Positions 40,948-50,802 of a stretch of DNA of 53,841 bases are shown here, in pieces. Numbering within the stretch: the stretch's first letter is position 1; each line of letters begins with the position of its first letter. Under the pieces are notes generated by a model. That model had not been told where the DNA came from. It ran no database searches and worked only from the letters and a program-made list of their open reading frames with translations. Location of the stretch: assembly GCA_026388665.1 (NCBI GenBank), contig JAPLJJ010000061.1, positions 1-53,841 of the forward strand, read 5' to 3'. The DNA comes from Deltaproteobacteria bacterium (GTDB lineage: Bacteria; Desulfobacterota; Desulfomonilia; Desulfomonilales; Desulfomonilaceae). The position numbers were made by a program, and so were the translations under genes.

Positions 40948-42174
40948 TCAGACGCTTACAGCTTGCGCTACAGGTATCTCTTGAGCCTTACTGATACATT
41001 CAGGTTTGCTCATAAAATGCCGGATGCCCCGAATCGCCTGATTGATACGCATCCGATTCTCAACTAAAGCAAACCTCACATGTTCATCTCCGAACGGTCC
41101 AAAACCTATGCCGGGGCTCACAGCCACTTTCGCTTCCTCCGTCATAAGTTTTGAAAATTCGAGGGATCCCATATGCCGAAATTGCTCTGGTATTTCGGCC
41201 CACACAAACATGGTGCCTTTTGGGGGAGTCACAGGCCAGCCACAGTCTATGAGACCCGAGCAAAGGGCGTCGCGGCGATCTTTATATTCCGACACGATTT
41301 CTAAAACACAATCCTGATTTTCATTCAAAGCGATGATCGCAGCGATCTGTATTGGCTGAAACATTCCATAATCTATGTAACTTTTTAACCTTTTTAGAGC
41401 ATTAATCATCTGGGGATTTCCAGCAGCGCAGCCTACTCGCCAACCCGCCATTGAATAGCTCTTGGATAGAGAGAATGTTTCTATTCCGACCTCCTTGGCT
41501 CCAGGAACAGACAGGAAGCTTGGAGCCTGATAGCCGTCATAGGTCAAATCGGCATATGCGAAATCATGAACAATCATGATCTTGTATTCATGGGCGAATT
41601 CGACAATTCGTTTAAAGAAATCTTGATCTACAACCATCGTCGTCGGGTTGTGAGGAAATGAAATAATTAGTATTTTAGGTAGCGGCCAGGTAAGACGAGC
41701 CGCTGCTTTCAGGTCCTCAAAGAAATCCTTGTCAGGACTGATTGGAATATGCCTTAAATCACCACCAGCTATAACCACCGAATAGGGATGAATCGGATAT
41801 GTTGGAGAAGGGACAAAAACCACATCTCCTGGATTTACTATGGCCAAAACGAGGTGAGCCAACGCGTCTTTTGCCCCCATAGTGGCCACTACCTCGACGT
41901 CAGGATCCAGCTCCACCCCATATCGTCTCTGCCACCAATTTGCGAATGCCAACCTCAACTTGGGAATACCCGCCGACGCGCTATATCTGTGATTTCTGCC
42001 GTTCTGCGCGGCTTCAATTAATTTGTCCACTATGTGTTTTGGGGTAGGTATATCAGGGTTACCCATCCCCAAATCTACTATGTCGTCCCCAGCTCTTCTG
42101 AGCTTCATTTTCAGCTCATTTACCACCTGGAAGACATACGGAGGTAGTCTTTTGATTCTGCTAAACTCTTCCAA
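40948..42174 (-). CDS. AlaC-like class I/II aminotransferase
   Basis: 408 residues. A fold-type I PLP aminotransferase: [13 protein letters not shown] at the N-terminus, [11 protein letters not shown] (the NP.NPTG block), [12 protein letters not shown] with the PLP-binding Asp and Tyr, the Schiff-base Lys in [14 protein letters not shown], and the carboxylate-binding Arg in [12 protein letters not shown]. Similarity is greatest to AlaC-type glutamate-pyruvate aminotransferases, which commonly precede hom in related bacteria. LL-diaminopimelate aminotransferase is a less likely option. Confidence 0.88.
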   Translation of the reverse strand: MEEFSRIKRLPPYVFQVVNELKMKLRRAGDDIVDLGMGNPDIPTPKHIVDKLIEAAQNGRNHRYSASAGIPKLRLAFANWWQRRYGVELDPDVEVVATMGAKDALAHLVLAIVNPGDVVFVPSPTYPIHPYSVVIAGGDLRHIPISPDKDFFEDLKAAARLTWPLPKILIISFPHNPTTMVVDQDFFKRIVEFAHEYKIMIVHDFAYADLTYDGYQAPSFLSVPGAKEVGIETFSLSKSYSMAGWRVGCAAGNPQMINALKRLKSYIDYGMFQPIQIAAIIALNENQDCVLEIVSEYKDRRDALCSGLIDCGWPVTPPKGTMFVWAEIPEQFRHMGSLEFSKLMTEEAKVAVSPGIGFGPFGDEHVRFALVENRMRINQAIRGIRHFMSKPECISKAQEIPVAQAVSV

Positions 42175-42227
42175 ATTCGCCTCCTGCTAAACTCGAAAAC
42201 GTACCGCTTTGAACAATAAGGCCACGG

Positions 42228-42971
42228 CTAGCACATTAGTTCCTCACCAGCCAGAATAGCCTCTGCCTGAGGGGTCCTGATCCCATTGGAATGGTATAAA
42301 CAAATTCGCTCTTCAGTCAAATCTTTATCCACCGTTGATTTGTGTGCCTCAACACAAACAAGAACCGGCTCAGCGCCTTGATGGGGATGGATCCACAATC
42401 TGCGATTTATCTTTAATTTGGAAATTGACGCGGCCCCATCGAGCTGACATGATCCACTCGCCGGATAAATCAGACACAGTTTACCTGAAGGTTTGAGTAA
42501 CCGTGAGGAAACCATGAATAAATCTTGGACAGGCATCATTATTTGGTGCCTTGACAGAGCCTTTTCGCTTAACAAACTAACCCGTCCTGAACCGGACTGA
42601 TAGTAAGGGGGATTAGATACCACCATGTCGAATACACTTTCACGAAAAAATAAATCGGCGTTTCTGAGATCTCCCCGTAAAACAAAGACCTTGGAAACCA
42701 AATTGTTTAAGCTCACTCCACGTTGAGCCCTGCTGACCAGACCTTCTTGGATTTCCAAACCCACAACACTAACAGATGGGTTTTTCATCGCTAGTCCAAA
42801 AGCGATTACCCCGCAGCCGGCTCCGGCGTCAAGAATCAGGTCACCTGCACAAGGTTTGGCGAACCAGGTTAATATTATCGCATCTTCGGAAACGCGATAC
42901 CCTTTTGATGCCTGAATAACTCGTAACTTGTTTCGAAAGAGACCATCAATCGTTTCGGCGTGGTCCTGCAA
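42228..42971 (-). CDS. TrmN6-like tRNA/N6-adenine methyltransferase
   Basis: 247 residues with TTG start (AGGAC 6 bases upstream). A class I SAM methyltransferase: DLILDAGAGCGVIAFGLA is the SAM-binding motif, VVGLEIQE the acidic ribose-binding loop, and VSNPPYYQSGSGR the catalytic NPPY motif of amino-group adenine methylases. The layout agrees with TrmN6/YfiC, which methylates A37 of tRNA1(Val). It lies 53 bases upstream of the aminotransferase gene, on the same strand. Confidence 0.85.
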   Translation of the reverse strand: MQDHAETIDGLFRNKLRVIQASKGYRVSEDAIILTWFAKPCAGDLILDAGAGCGVIAFGLAMKNPSVSVVGLEIQEGLVSRAQRGVSLNNLVSKVFVLRGDLRNADLFFRESVFDMVVSNPPYYQSGSGRVSLLSEKALSRHQIMMPVQDLFMVSSRLLKPSGKLCLIYPASGSCQLDGAASISKLKINRRLWIHPHQGAEPVLVCVEAHKSTVDKDLTEERICLYHSNGIRTPQAEAILAGEELMC

Positions 42972-43043
42972 GTTCTGTCCTGATTCTTTCTAAGATAGCT
43001 TTAGTGCTGCCGTTCATTCAACCTACAAAGAAGCCTGAAGGAA

Positions 43044-44318
43044 TCAAAACACGTTCAACACTAATCCAGATGAGATCTTTGGATAAAAATAAGTGGATTT
43101 GTGTGGTAATTTGTACCCCAGCTCCGCGGCTCTTCGCATTTGGTCGACTCTGGTTGGGTTAAGAATAAAACTGACCTGAACATCTCCTAGCAATGCCTTG
43201 TTTATGGCTGCCGAGAGCGAAGGAGTGTACTCGATATGACCTTCAGAATTTCCCTTGTCCAATCCGAATCCGTGACCAAGGATTAACTCACGAAGTATTG
43301 TCACGTCTAAGTTGTTTATCGCTTCAGGAATACTGGAATCCAAAATTGGCGGATTTACCTTGGAGTCTCTGAGACTGAGCAAGTAGAATTTCTTCTCCCC
43401 GTTAATCACCATTCCAAAAAGACCGCCGACTATATCGTTGCTTTCAAAACTTACTTCCCGAATATCAAAACAATCTCGTAGCTTCGCCAAAAAGACGTCT
43501 TTGCTAAGATTTGGAAGGCCATTCAACATTCGGTGCGCAGGCAAGATCGTTAATCCCGGGTGGGACATAGAGGTAAGATACATCATCACGTACTTGTGTG
43601 ATTGATCTGAAGTGATGGGATTTTGAGCTTCAACTTCCCTGCAATAGGCTAAAGACGTTTCGTATCGGTGATGACCATCTGCAATAAAAAGGCTTTTTCC
43701 CCGAAGAAACTCGGCGATTGAATCTAGAGACTCTTTATCACAAATGGTCCACGTGCGATGAATCGTCTGATCGGCATCTTTCACTTCCTGTTCAGGTTTG
43801 GATTGCAGAAAAGATCCGTACAGTTTTAATATGACTTCATCGGGGTCATCGAACATAGCGTGAATTGGAGTTAAATTGGCCTTGCACGCGCGCAACAATT
43901 CCAATTGATCCTTCTTAGGCCCCATGTAAGTTTTTTCATGGGGAAGCACCTTGCCAACCCCATAATCGTCAACCTTCACCAGTCCTACTAGGCCATCCAA
44001 TCGTCTCCAAGTACCGTCAGGCTGCTTGAAGTCCATCTGGTATAATGTAAATCCGGGCTTCGGTTTCCGAACCAGCACATGGTCCGTCATCCATTTTTTA
44101 AGCGTATTAGCCGCTCTAGTATAACGATTGTTTTCGTCCGTATCGCCGGCGAATTGTTTTCCTAGAACCAATCTGATGATGTTGTTGGGGTTGGCGTTAT
44201 AGAAGGATTCCTGTTCCTCAGGAGATATCACATCATAAGGAGGAGTTATGAGATTACTAAGTGATTCCGAATAGTCGGGGTTATAATGAACCATTTGAAA
44301 AGGTATAACTTCGGCCAT
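43044..44318 (-). CDS. DUF1015 family protein
   Basis: 424 residues from ATG 44318 (MAEVIPFQMVHYN) with GAGG about 10 bases upstream; a TTG at 44333 is in frame. Family blocks: TPPYDVISPEEQESFYNANPNNIIRL at the N-terminus, KVLPHEKTYMGPKKDQLELL, LFIADGHHRYETSLAYC and MMYLTSMSHPGLTILPAHRML. DUF1015 proteins are widespread in anaerobes, and their biochemical role is not established to my knowledge. The conserved ADGHHRYET segment looks like an active-site or ligand loop. It may be read with dnaK only if the terminator between them is passed. Confidence 0.92.
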   Translation of the reverse strand: MAEVIPFQMVHYNPDYSESLSNLITPPYDVISPEEQESFYNANPNNIIRLVLGKQFAGDTDENNRYTRAANTLKKWMTDHVLVRKPKPGFTLYQMDFKQPDGTWRRLDGLVGLVKVDDYGVGKVLPHEKTYMGPKKDQLELLRACKANLTPIHAMFDDPDEVILKLYGSFLQSKPEQEVKDADQTIHRTWTICDKESLDSIAEFLRGKSLFIADGHHRYETSLAYCREVEAQNPITSDQSHKYVMMYLTSMSHPGLTILPAHRMLNGLPNLSKDVFLAKLRDCFDIREVSFESNDIVGGLFGMVINGEKKFYLLSLRDSKVNPPILDSSIPEAINNLDVTILRELILGHGFGLDKGNSEGHIEYTPSLSAAINKALLGDVQVSFILNPTRVDQMRRAAELGYKLPHKSTYFYPKISSGLVLNVF

Positions 44319-44480
44319 GAAAAAGGTCCTCAATCGATTATAATTTTAGTGAGAGAAAGCTAGAATTCGTGTCATTTAGCAAGTTTCTATGAGATTCGTT
44401 GTAAGGCTCGTTTAAAGAAAATATCTTCATAGAATAACATACTTTTGTAAGCGAGATCAAACTCGATTTCCCGAAAAGCA

Positions 44481-44515
44481 AAGAAGGGGCTTTTCTCTTG
44501 GAAAAGCCCCTTCTT
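44481..44515 (-). terminator. Terminator downstream of dnaK
   Basis: A perfect 15-base-pair stem (AAGAAGGGGCTTTTC at 44481-44495 with GAAAAGCCCCTTCTT at 44501-44515) has a five-base loop. On the minus strand it is followed by TTGCTTTTCG. It lies 22 bases after the dnaK stop. Being nearly symmetric, it could also stop transcripts arriving from the other side. Confidence 0.88.
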
Positions 44516-44537
44516 GCCTGTACAAAAGCTTCGATAA

Positions 44538-46478
44538 CTATTTCTTCGTATCTTTAACTTCTTCAAAATCAGCGTCAACAACGTCATCGTCATGTTTGGC
44601 GCTCGACTGAGCCTGTTCGCCTGTTGGTCCACATCCAGGTCCGCAGCCTGAGCCTGCCCCAGCGGACGATGACGCTTGCTGATACATAGCCTCAGCGAGT
44701 TTATGGGATGCTTGCTGCAACTCTTCCATGGCAGTTTTTATGGTCTGAGCGTCTGCCCCTTCCATCGCTGTCTTAGTCTTGGTTACTGCAGCTTCTATGG
44801 CGGTTTTCACGGACGAATCCACCTTGTCGCCGTAGTCCTTAAGGGATTTTTCCGTCATGTAAATAGTGGAGTCTGCCTGGTTTCTTACGTCTATCAACTC
44901 ACGCTTGTTCTTGTCTTCTTCCGCATGAGCTTCCGCGTCTTTGACCATACGTTGAATTTCTTCTTCGGTCATGCCGCTTGAAGCAGTGATTTTTATGGAC
45001 TGCTCCTTCCCTGTTCCTAGATCCTTCGCCGATACATGGACTATCCCGTTCGCGTCAATGTCGAATGTGACTTCGACTTGTGGCATACCTCGAGGCGCCG
45101 GAGGAATTCCGACGAGTTCAAAGCGGCCAAGGGTTTTGTTGGTCGACGCCATTTCGCGTTCACCCTGCAACACATGGATCGACACTGAGGGCTGATTGTC
45201 AGATGCGGTCGAGAAGATCTGACTTTTTCGCGTCGGGATCGTAGTGTTCTTTTCAATTAACCTTGTAAAGACACCGCCTAATGTTTCGATCCCCAGAGAC
45301 AATGGCGTGACATCTAATAAAAGGACATCTTTTACATCACCTTTTAGGACCGCTCCTTGAATTGCAGCCCCAATAGCGACTACTTCATCGGGATTAACCC
45401 CTTTGTGGGGTTCTTTATTGAAAAGATCTTTAACTTTCGCCTGAACCGCAGGCATCCTGGTCATTCCACCAACCAAAATGACCTCGTCGATCTGGTCAGG
45501 GGTTACTCCTGCGTCCTTAATGGCCATCTTGCACGGTCCAACCGTTTTTTCGATCAGGTCCTGGACAAGCAGTTCCAGCTTGGTTCTCGTGAGCTTCATT
45601 GTAAGGTGCTTCGGCCCGGAGGCGTCTGCAGTGATGAACGGCAAGTTAATATCAGTTTCCATCGAAGAGCTTAGTTCGATCTTAGCCTTCTCAGCAGCCT
45701 CTTTCAAACGCTGAAGAGCCATCTTGTCTTTACGCAGATCGATACCCTGATCTTTTTTGAACTCATCGGCAAAATAATCCATCACTCGTTGGTCAAAATC
45801 TTCTCCACCAAGATGAGTGTCCCCATTTGTAGACTTGACCTCAAACACACCATCACCAATTTCGAGAACTGAAATGTCAAAAGTTCCACCACCCAAATCA
45901 AAAACAGCTACCTTTTCCTCTTTCTTTTTGTCCAGACCGTAAGCAAGAGACGCTGCCGTAGGCTCGTTTATGATTCTGAGCACATTCAGTCCGGATATAC
46001 GGCCGGCGTCTTTGGTGGCCTGTCTCTGGGAATCATTGAAGTACGCAGGTACAGTTACAACAGCGTCTGTAACCTCTTCGCCGAGATAATCCTCAGCAGT
46101 CTTTTTCATTTTCTGGAGAATCATGGCTGAAATCTCCGCCGGTGTATATTCTTTACCCCTGACTTCTACCGCTGCGTCCGAGTTCTTGCCCCGGATAATT
46201 TTGTAGGAACAAACCTTAATATCGTTTTGAACCTCTTTCGATTCATACTTGCGACCAATTAACCTTTTTATGGCAAACAAGGTGTTTTCCGGATTAGTTA
46301 TCGCCTGCCTTTTCGCTACCTGTCCAACGAGGCGTTCCCCTGAATCAGTAAACGCCACCATGGAAGGCGTAGTGCGGCCACCCTCGGAATTGGGTATGAC
46401 AACCGGATCCCCACCTTCAAGAATTGCGACACATGAGTTTGTAGTCCCTAAATCTATGCCAATGACTTTACCCGCCAT
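44538..46478 (-). CDS. dnaK: Chaperone DnaK (Hsp70)
   Basis: 646 residues, full length. The ATPase domain starts [21 protein letters not shown] and includes [19 protein letters not shown] and [13 protein letters not shown]; the substrate-binding domain carries [23 protein letters not shown]. The C-terminal tail is unusual: between the lid and the acidic EEVKD end it contains the two-Cys stretch [21 protein letters not shown] lies 5 bases before the ATG. It follows grpE by 58 bases; dnaJ is not in this window. Confidence 0.98.
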   Translation of the reverse strand: MAGKVIGIDLGTTNSCVAILEGGDPVVIPNSEGGRTTPSMVAFTDSGERLVGQVAKRQAITNPENTLFAIKRLIGRKYESKEVQNDIKVCSYKIIRGKNSDAAVEVRGKEYTPAEISAMILQKMKKTAEDYLGEEVTDAVVTVPAYFNDSQRQATKDAGRISGLNVLRIINEPTAASLAYGLDKKKEEKVAVFDLGGGTFDISVLEIGDGVFEVKSTNGDTHLGGEDFDQRVMDYFADEFKKDQGIDLRKDKMALQRLKEAAEKAKIELSSSMETDINLPFITADASGPKHLTMKLTRTKLELLVQDLIEKTVGPCKMAIKDAGVTPDQIDEVILVGGMTRMPAVQAKVKDLFNKEPHKGVNPDEVVAIGAAIQGAVLKGDVKDVLLLDVTPLSLGIETLGGVFTRLIEKNTTIPTRKSQIFSTASDNQPSVSIHVLQGEREMASTNKTLGRFELVGIPPAPRGMPQVEVTFDIDANGIVHVSAKDLGTGKEQSIKITASSGMTEEEIQRMVKDAEAHAEEDKNKRELIDVRNQADSTIYMTEKSLKDYGDKVDSSVKTAIEAAVTKTKTAMEGADAQTIKTAMEELQQASHKLAEAMYQQASSSAGAGSGCGPGCGPTGEQAQSSAKHDDDVVDADFEEVKDTKK

Positions 46479-46536
46479 TTTAGCCTCCTCGCCATTTTGG
46501 ATACTTCTGATAACTTAAAATTTTCTATATAGTTTT

Positions 46537-47136
46537 TCATTTGGCGGCCATTGATACCACTACCTTGGACGGTCTGAGCAATCGATCCTTGTACATGTAG
46601 CCCTTCTCAAGTTCTTTCGAGACTACGTTTGAAGGTCCATTTTGCACCGGCTCCTGAGCTATGGCCTCATGAAACTGCGGATTAAAATTCGCTCCTAGTG
46701 ATTCGATTTCGGCGACGCCATATTTTTTCAACACTTCCCTAAACATTCCCATTACCATTCTTACACCCTGAGCAACGGGATCTTTTTTTTCCCCTTTAGT
46801 CCCGTGAGCCAGAGCCCTTTCCAGATTGTCAACTATAGGCAAAAGCTCTCTAAGCAAATCCTCTTCCTTATATTTGATAAGCTTGGTCCTCTCCTGCATA
46901 GAGCGTTTCTTGAAATTTTCAAGATCCGCTACTGCTCGTAACCATCTGTCCCTATTGTCCTCAGCCTCCTTAAGGGCTTTTTCCAAATCCGGTTCCTCTG
47001 ATTGATCCGAATCGGACGGTTGAGACAGCGCTTGGTCCGTTACAGCCATTAGTTCAGTCGGTCGATGAGACTGAATTTGACCGGCGCTTTCGGTTTCCTT
47101 AAGAGCTGGCCCCTCTGGGCCGGTTGTTTTGACCAC
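46537..47136 (-). CDS. grpE: Nucleotide exchange factor GrpE
   Basis: 199 residues beginning with GTG, which has GGAGG 5 bases upstream. After an acidic, variable N-terminus (about 50 residues) come the long coiled coil (LEKALKEAEDNRDRWLRAVA, DLENFKKRS) and the GrpE core with LLPIVDNLERAL and the C-terminal beta wing FNPQFHEAIAQEP, VVSKELEKGYMYKDRLLRPSKVVVS. It releases ADP from DnaK, encoded directly downstream. No hrcA lies upstream. Confidence 0.97.
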   Translation of the reverse strand: MVKTTGPEGPALKETESAGQIQSHRPTELMAVTDQALSQPSDSDQSEEPDLEKALKEAEDNRDRWLRAVADLENFKKRSMQERTKLIKYKEEDLLRELLPIVDNLERALAHGTKGEKKDPVAQGVRMVMGMFREVLKKYGVAEIESLGANFNPQFHEAIAQEPVQNGPSNVVSKELEKGYMYKDRLLRPSKVVVSMAAK

Positions 47137-47479
47137 TATCGCCTCCGGTTACTCAATCTGAGACGCCATCTTTTGATATTCTGAACATTGATACTAAATC
47201 GATACAAATTAGGCGCTCTGGTTAGTCTGTTAATAAAAGTTAAGAGCTACAACCAACTCAAGACTGTATTCACAATTAACGGCTATCTTGAATCCATTCA
47301 AAAACAGCCCCTAAAATACAACCAAAGACTCAATACGAGTCTTCATTTGGGCGCCACGGGACTCTTTGTCAAGTGTTCATGCAACAAAAGGAGGGTAAGG
47401 AAGCGATCTGAACTGAAAAATGTCGGGAAGAACTTGTATTCAGGTCAAACTCATACATTTTTAAATGTTAAATTATCCA
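47137..47479 (-). other. Gene-free spacer upstream of grpE
   Basis: 343 bases between the end of pncB and the start of grpE. I see no protein frame with family support and no CIRCE repeat. The only regulatory candidate is the heat-shock-like promoter at 47344-47373, which would give a leader of about 200 bases. The rest is AT-rich without clear stems. Confidence 0.4.
47344..47373 (-). promoter_or_regulatory. Possible sigma-32-type promoter for grpE-dnaK
   Basis: On the minus strand CTTGACA (47373-47367) is followed after 15 bases by CCCAAATG (47351-47344), close to the heat-shock pattern CTTGAAA-N(11-17)-CCCCATNT. There is no TATAAT-like box at 17 bases, so a vegetative promoter fits less well. 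The call rests only on this resemblance and on the identity of the genes downstream. Confidence 0.35.
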
Positions 47480-49075
47480 CTAACCGTCTGAATTAAGGCT
47501 CTTCTTGTCAGATTTCAATTTGCTTCGATGGAATGACAAGAGATTTTTCTTTACTCTGTGTAGCTTCTCGGAGAGCGACACCTTGTAAATGTGAGGATTG
47601 GAAAATCTCTTGAATTCAGGTTCAAGCTCGTCGAGCTGCTGTAACGCTCGTTTTCTAACACTTGTTAAAGGAGGGCAATTATAGACTTGATTCCCGTTCA
47701 AGAAAATGGGAACCATTAATTCAACCGCTCGGAAAGGCGGTCTGTACACTTTCTTCATATAGTCGTACATCGGATGATGAGCCATTACTGGACGTGAGTG
47801 AGGAACAGTCTCATCAATTTGAGTCAGCAGGTCACCAATCATACGATTCCCACCGCTATAGAAACGAAGTATCTTTTTGACACCTGGATTGGTCACTTTG
47901 TTTGGATTGTGAGAGATCTTGATTCTCGGGACAAGCCTGCCGTCTCCATGATCTACTGCCATCAACTTGTAGACTGCGCCTAGCGCCGGGGTTTGATACG
48001 ATGTCATGAGACTAGTTCCCACGCACCATATGTCAATCTCGGCCCCCTGTTGTTTGAGGCTTTCTATCAACCATTCATCCAAATCACTGCTTGCCAGGAT
48101 CTTTGTTTCGGTTAATCCAGCTTCGTTTAGCATCTGTCTGGCGGTTTTCGAGTAATAGGCTAAGTCGCCACTGTCGATTCTTATTCCGAGCAGTCTTTTC
48201 CCTTTTTCTTGAAGTTCGTGACCAACACGAATAGCGTTTCTCACTCCTTGTAAAGTGTCATAAGTGTCGACCAATAGTACGCAATTGTCCGGGAAAATTT
48301 CACTGAATCCCCTGAAGGAGTCTATTTCGTTCTCGAAACTTTCGACCCAACTGTGAGCGTGAGTGCCTCGGACAGGTATTCCAAAGAGTTTACCGGCTTT
48401 GATATTTGATGTGCCATCGCAGCCCCCGATATACGCGGCTCGCGCTCCATACAAAGCTGCTTGAGTTCCGTGCGCCCTCCGTGTGCCAAAATCGACAATA
48501 GGCGCCCCCTTGGCCGCGATTCCCAATCTGGCTGCTTTTGTGGCAATAAGCGTTTGATGTCCCACAAGAGCAAGCAGCGTCGTTTCCAGGATTTGAGCCT
48601 CAGCTATTGGACCTATGACCCTAATTAATGGTTCGTTAGGAAAAACAACCGTTCCTTCCGGAACCGCCCAAACATCACCAGTGAAACGAATTCCAGCGCT
48701 AAGAGCATCAAGAGCTTCCTGGGGGAAAATACCCGTTGTAGACAAGTATTCGATATCATCAGGATAAATTGATAAGTTGTTGATATAATTAATAACACTT
48801 TCGATTCCAGCGAAGACGCAAAACCCGCCGTCATCGGGATTCTGTCTGTAATAAAGATCAAAACACGCTTTCTGATTACCTCGACCGAGCAATTGATAAC
48901 CAGCGGACATCGTGAGTTCGTACAAATCGGTATCGATGGTAAGGTTTTCTCTTCTTAGACAGCTTAACACGGTACCGGCGTCTGCTGACCCAATTACTCG
49001 TCCGGAGTTGTTTTCAATTATCTCTAACGAGTCTATTTTATTTTTACTCTTCTGGTCGCGGATAGAAATTTTCAT
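47480..49075 (-). CDS. pncB: Nicotinate phosphoribosyltransferase
   Basis: 531 residues, longer than enteric PncB because of about 40 extra N-terminal and 60 C-terminal residues. It makes nicotinate mononucleotide from nicotinate and PRPP for NAD salvage. Conserved parts: TDLYELTMSAGYQLLG near the N-terminus, DFGTRRAHGTQAALYGARAAYIGG, RGTHAHSWVESF, LLVDTYDTLQGVRNAI and GIRIDSGDLAYYSKTAR. The HAHSW block carries the phosphohistidine position of the family. It lies 18 bases after mtnA on the same strand. Confidence 0.95.
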   Translation of the reverse strand: MKISIRDQKSKNKIDSLEIIENNSGRVIGSADAGTVLSCLRRENLTIDTDLYELTMSAGYQLLGRGNQKACFDLYYRQNPDDGGFCVFAGIESVINYINNLSIYPDDIEYLSTTGIFPQEALDALSAGIRFTGDVWAVPEGTVVFPNEPLIRVIGPIAEAQILETTLLALVGHQTLIATKAARLGIAAKGAPIVDFGTRRAHGTQAALYGARAAYIGGCDGTSNIKAGKLFGIPVRGTHAHSWVESFENEIDSFRGFSEIFPDNCVLLVDTYDTLQGVRNAIRVGHELQEKGKRLLGIRIDSGDLAYYSKTARQMLNEAGLTETKILASSDLDEWLIESLKQQGAEIDIWCVGTSLMTSYQTPALGAVYKLMAVDHGDGRLVPRIKISHNPNKVTNPGVKKILRFYSGGNRMIGDLLTQIDETVPHSRPVMAHHPMYDYMKKVYRPPFRAVELMVPIFLNGNQVYNCPPLTSVRKRALQQLDELEPEFKRFSNPHIYKVSLSEKLHRVKKNLLSFHRSKLKSDKKSLNSDG

Positions 49076-49093
49076 TGGTCGCTCGAAATTTGG

Positions 49094-50137
49094 CTACGCA
49101 AAAAGGGCACGCAGAGAATCTTCAAACGGTCTTTCAGCTACGCCCTTTTCGGTGACTATGGCCGAAATGAGTTCATTTGGCGTCACATCAAAGGCAATAT
49201 TTCTTGCTGAAACGCCTTCCGGAGCAATTCGATTACCGCAAATGTGTGTCACCTCGGCAGGATCACGCTCTTCGATTGGTATCATTTTTCCGGTGGCTAG
49301 CTTCATATCTATCGTGGACAATGGCGCAGCCACATAAAACGGCAAATCATGTCGCTTTGCCAACACCGCTACGGAATATGTCCCAATTTTATTAGCGGTA
49401 TCGCCATTTGCAGCTATCCTATCAGCCCCGACAATAGCCTTGTTTATTTCACCTGCCTGCATCAGAGCGCCTGCTGTACTGTCAGTGATCAGTGTCACGG
49501 GAATGCCCAGTTTATTCAGTTCCCAAGCTGTAATTCTAGAACCCTGATTCAAGGGCCTTGTTTCGTCGGCATAGACCCGAACGTTCCTGCCGGCTTCAAA
49601 AGCTGCTCTAATAACCCCAATCGCAGTGCCGTAACCGGCCGTGGCCAGCCCGCCGGCGTTGCAATGTGTCAAAATAACATCCCCGTCTTTAAAAAGATCG
49701 CGTCCCCACATTCCGATACGTTCACACAGGCGTCTATCTTCGGATTCAATGGAAACCGCTTCTTGGATAAGAGTTTCTTGAAGTTCAGAGAGGTTCAACC
49801 CCAAATTCGCAAAAAAAATCTCTTTCATTCGATCTAAAGCCCAAAATAGATTTACCGCTGTCGGGCGAGTGGCTGCAATCCGGGAGCTAATGTTCTCAAA
49901 ATACCCTTTAACAACTTCAATGTTCCCGGCAGGGGCTTTAAGCATCCCGAGCGCGACCCCCATAGCGGCTGCAACACCTATCGCCGGCGCACCCCTTACC
50001 GCAAGTCTTTTTATAGCGTCGCATAGCTCACTCAAATCATATATCTCAATGTATCTCTCTTCTTTAGGAAGCAATGTCTGGTCAAGAAGCCTTATATGAT
50101 CATTCATCCATTGTATGGTCCTGAAAGGGTCTTCCAC
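49094..50137 (-). CDS. mtnA: S-methyl-5-thioribose-1-phosphate isomerase
   Basis: 347 residues from GTG 50137, which has GGAGG 6 bases upstream; a longer frame to 50212 adds 25 residues without family support. It converts methylthioribose 1-phosphate to methylthioribulose 1-phosphate in the salvage of methylthioadenosine; some homologues use ribose 1,5-bisphosphate or deoxy analogues. Blocks: LLDQTLLPKEERYIEI, VRGAPAIGVAAAMGVALG, ILTHCNAGGLATAGYGTA with the catalytic Cys, and VGADRIAANGDTANKIGTY with the catalytic Asp. No other mtn gene is nearby, so a role in anaerobic MTA recycling is open. Confidence 0.95.
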   Translation of the reverse strand: MEDPFRTIQWMNDHIRLLDQTLLPKEERYIEIYDLSELCDAIKRLAVRGAPAIGVAAAMGVALGMLKAPAGNIEVVKGYFENISSRIAATRPTAVNLFWALDRMKEIFFANLGLNLSELQETLIQEAVSIESEDRRLCERIGMWGRDLFKDGDVILTHCNAGGLATAGYGTAIGVIRAAFEAGRNVRVYADETRPLNQGSRITAWELNKLGIPVTLITDSTAGALMQAGEINKAIVGADRIAANGDTANKIGTYSVAVLAKRHDLPFYVAAPLSTIDMKLATGKMIPIEERDPAEVTHICGNRIAPEGVSARNIAFDVTPNELISAIVTEKGVAERPFEDSLRALFA

Positions 50138-50454
50138 CGCAATCCTCCAGTAAAATACGTAATTTCCACTTTGTACTCTGAAACAATAACAATAACACGC
50201 GCCAAAAATCAAAGGGAAGCTTTATGATTTCAAAATGTCGAACCGGATGACACATCTAACCTGTTGTAAGTATTGAAAGTAGTCAAATCAAGAGGTTTGA
50301 AGGATCATTAAGGCTTTGCAAATCTACATCAGTCACGTGGACTAATAATACAAAAAGAATTCAAATATGAAATAGTTATATGATTAATTTAATAAACTAG
50401 TTGCAATAGCAAATTAAAGATGCTATAGACGCATAAAAAACAAGAGGTGAAAGA
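50138..50454. other. Divergent AT-rich intergenic region
   Basis: 317 bases between the divergent mtnA and the small secreted-protein gene. It is strongly AT-rich, above all at 50340-50430, and should hold promoters for both directions. No SAM-riboswitch-like core or other known leader element was recognised upstream of mtnA, and there is no additional reading frame with support. Confidence 0.4.
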
Positions 50455-50802
50455 ATGAGCCTCAGATTCATAGCATCGCTCTTATTTGTTCTTACGCTCC
50501 TAACTCTCCCTTGCACTAACGATGTCTACTCAGACAACAGCATGGGGCTAAACGTATGCCAGGAGCTTGTGAACAACGCTCGAGGATACGAATCCCGCGC
50601 TACCTGGCATAATCGAGTTGCTCAAGGTCTTATGCAACAAATACAGAATATGGCAAAACAACCTCAGAATCCCGGTACGGCTCAAGTAATGGATAATCTT
50701 TTCCAGCAGTATGATCAAAACCGTCAGATGGAAACCCAAATGAGGCAGTTATTCCGTCAATACTCCGATCAAGCCCAGCAATGTATGAAATCCGTAAATT
50801 GA
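50455..50802 (+). CDS. Small secreted Gln-rich helical protein
   Basis: 115 residues. A signal peptide (LRFIASLLFVLTLLTLPC, cut near VYSDN) is followed by a helical, Gln/Asn/Met-rich segment (residues 55-110) with heptad-like spacing and two or three cysteines, one near residue 35 and one close to the C-terminus (QQCMKSVN), which could form a disulfide. AGAGGTGA lies 6 bases before the ATG. I do not recognise a family. It is monocistronic, with a hairpin 30 bases after the stop. Confidence 0.6.
   Translation: MSLRFIASLLFVLTLLTLPCTNDVYSDNSMGLNVCQELVNNARGYESRATWHNRVAQGLMQQIQNMAKQPQNPGTAQVMDNLFQQYDQNRQMETQMRQLFRQYSDQAQQCMKSVN

Noticed and set aside
47137-47479. CIRCE element upstream of grpE
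   Set aside because: No TTAGCACTC-N9-GAGTGCTAA-like repeat is found on either strand.
47188-47496. 102-codon plus-strand frame upstream of grpE
   Set aside because: No ribosome site, no family features, unusual Lys/Asn-rich composition of spacer DNA, and overlap with the pncB end.
50138-50212. 25-residue N-terminal extension of MtnA
   Set aside because: The Cys/Tyr-rich translation is unlike the family, and GGAGG is placed for GTG 50137.
50138-50454. SAM riboswitch upstream of mtnA
   Set aside because: The conserved core and stems of SAM-I type elements are not visible in the minus-strand leader.
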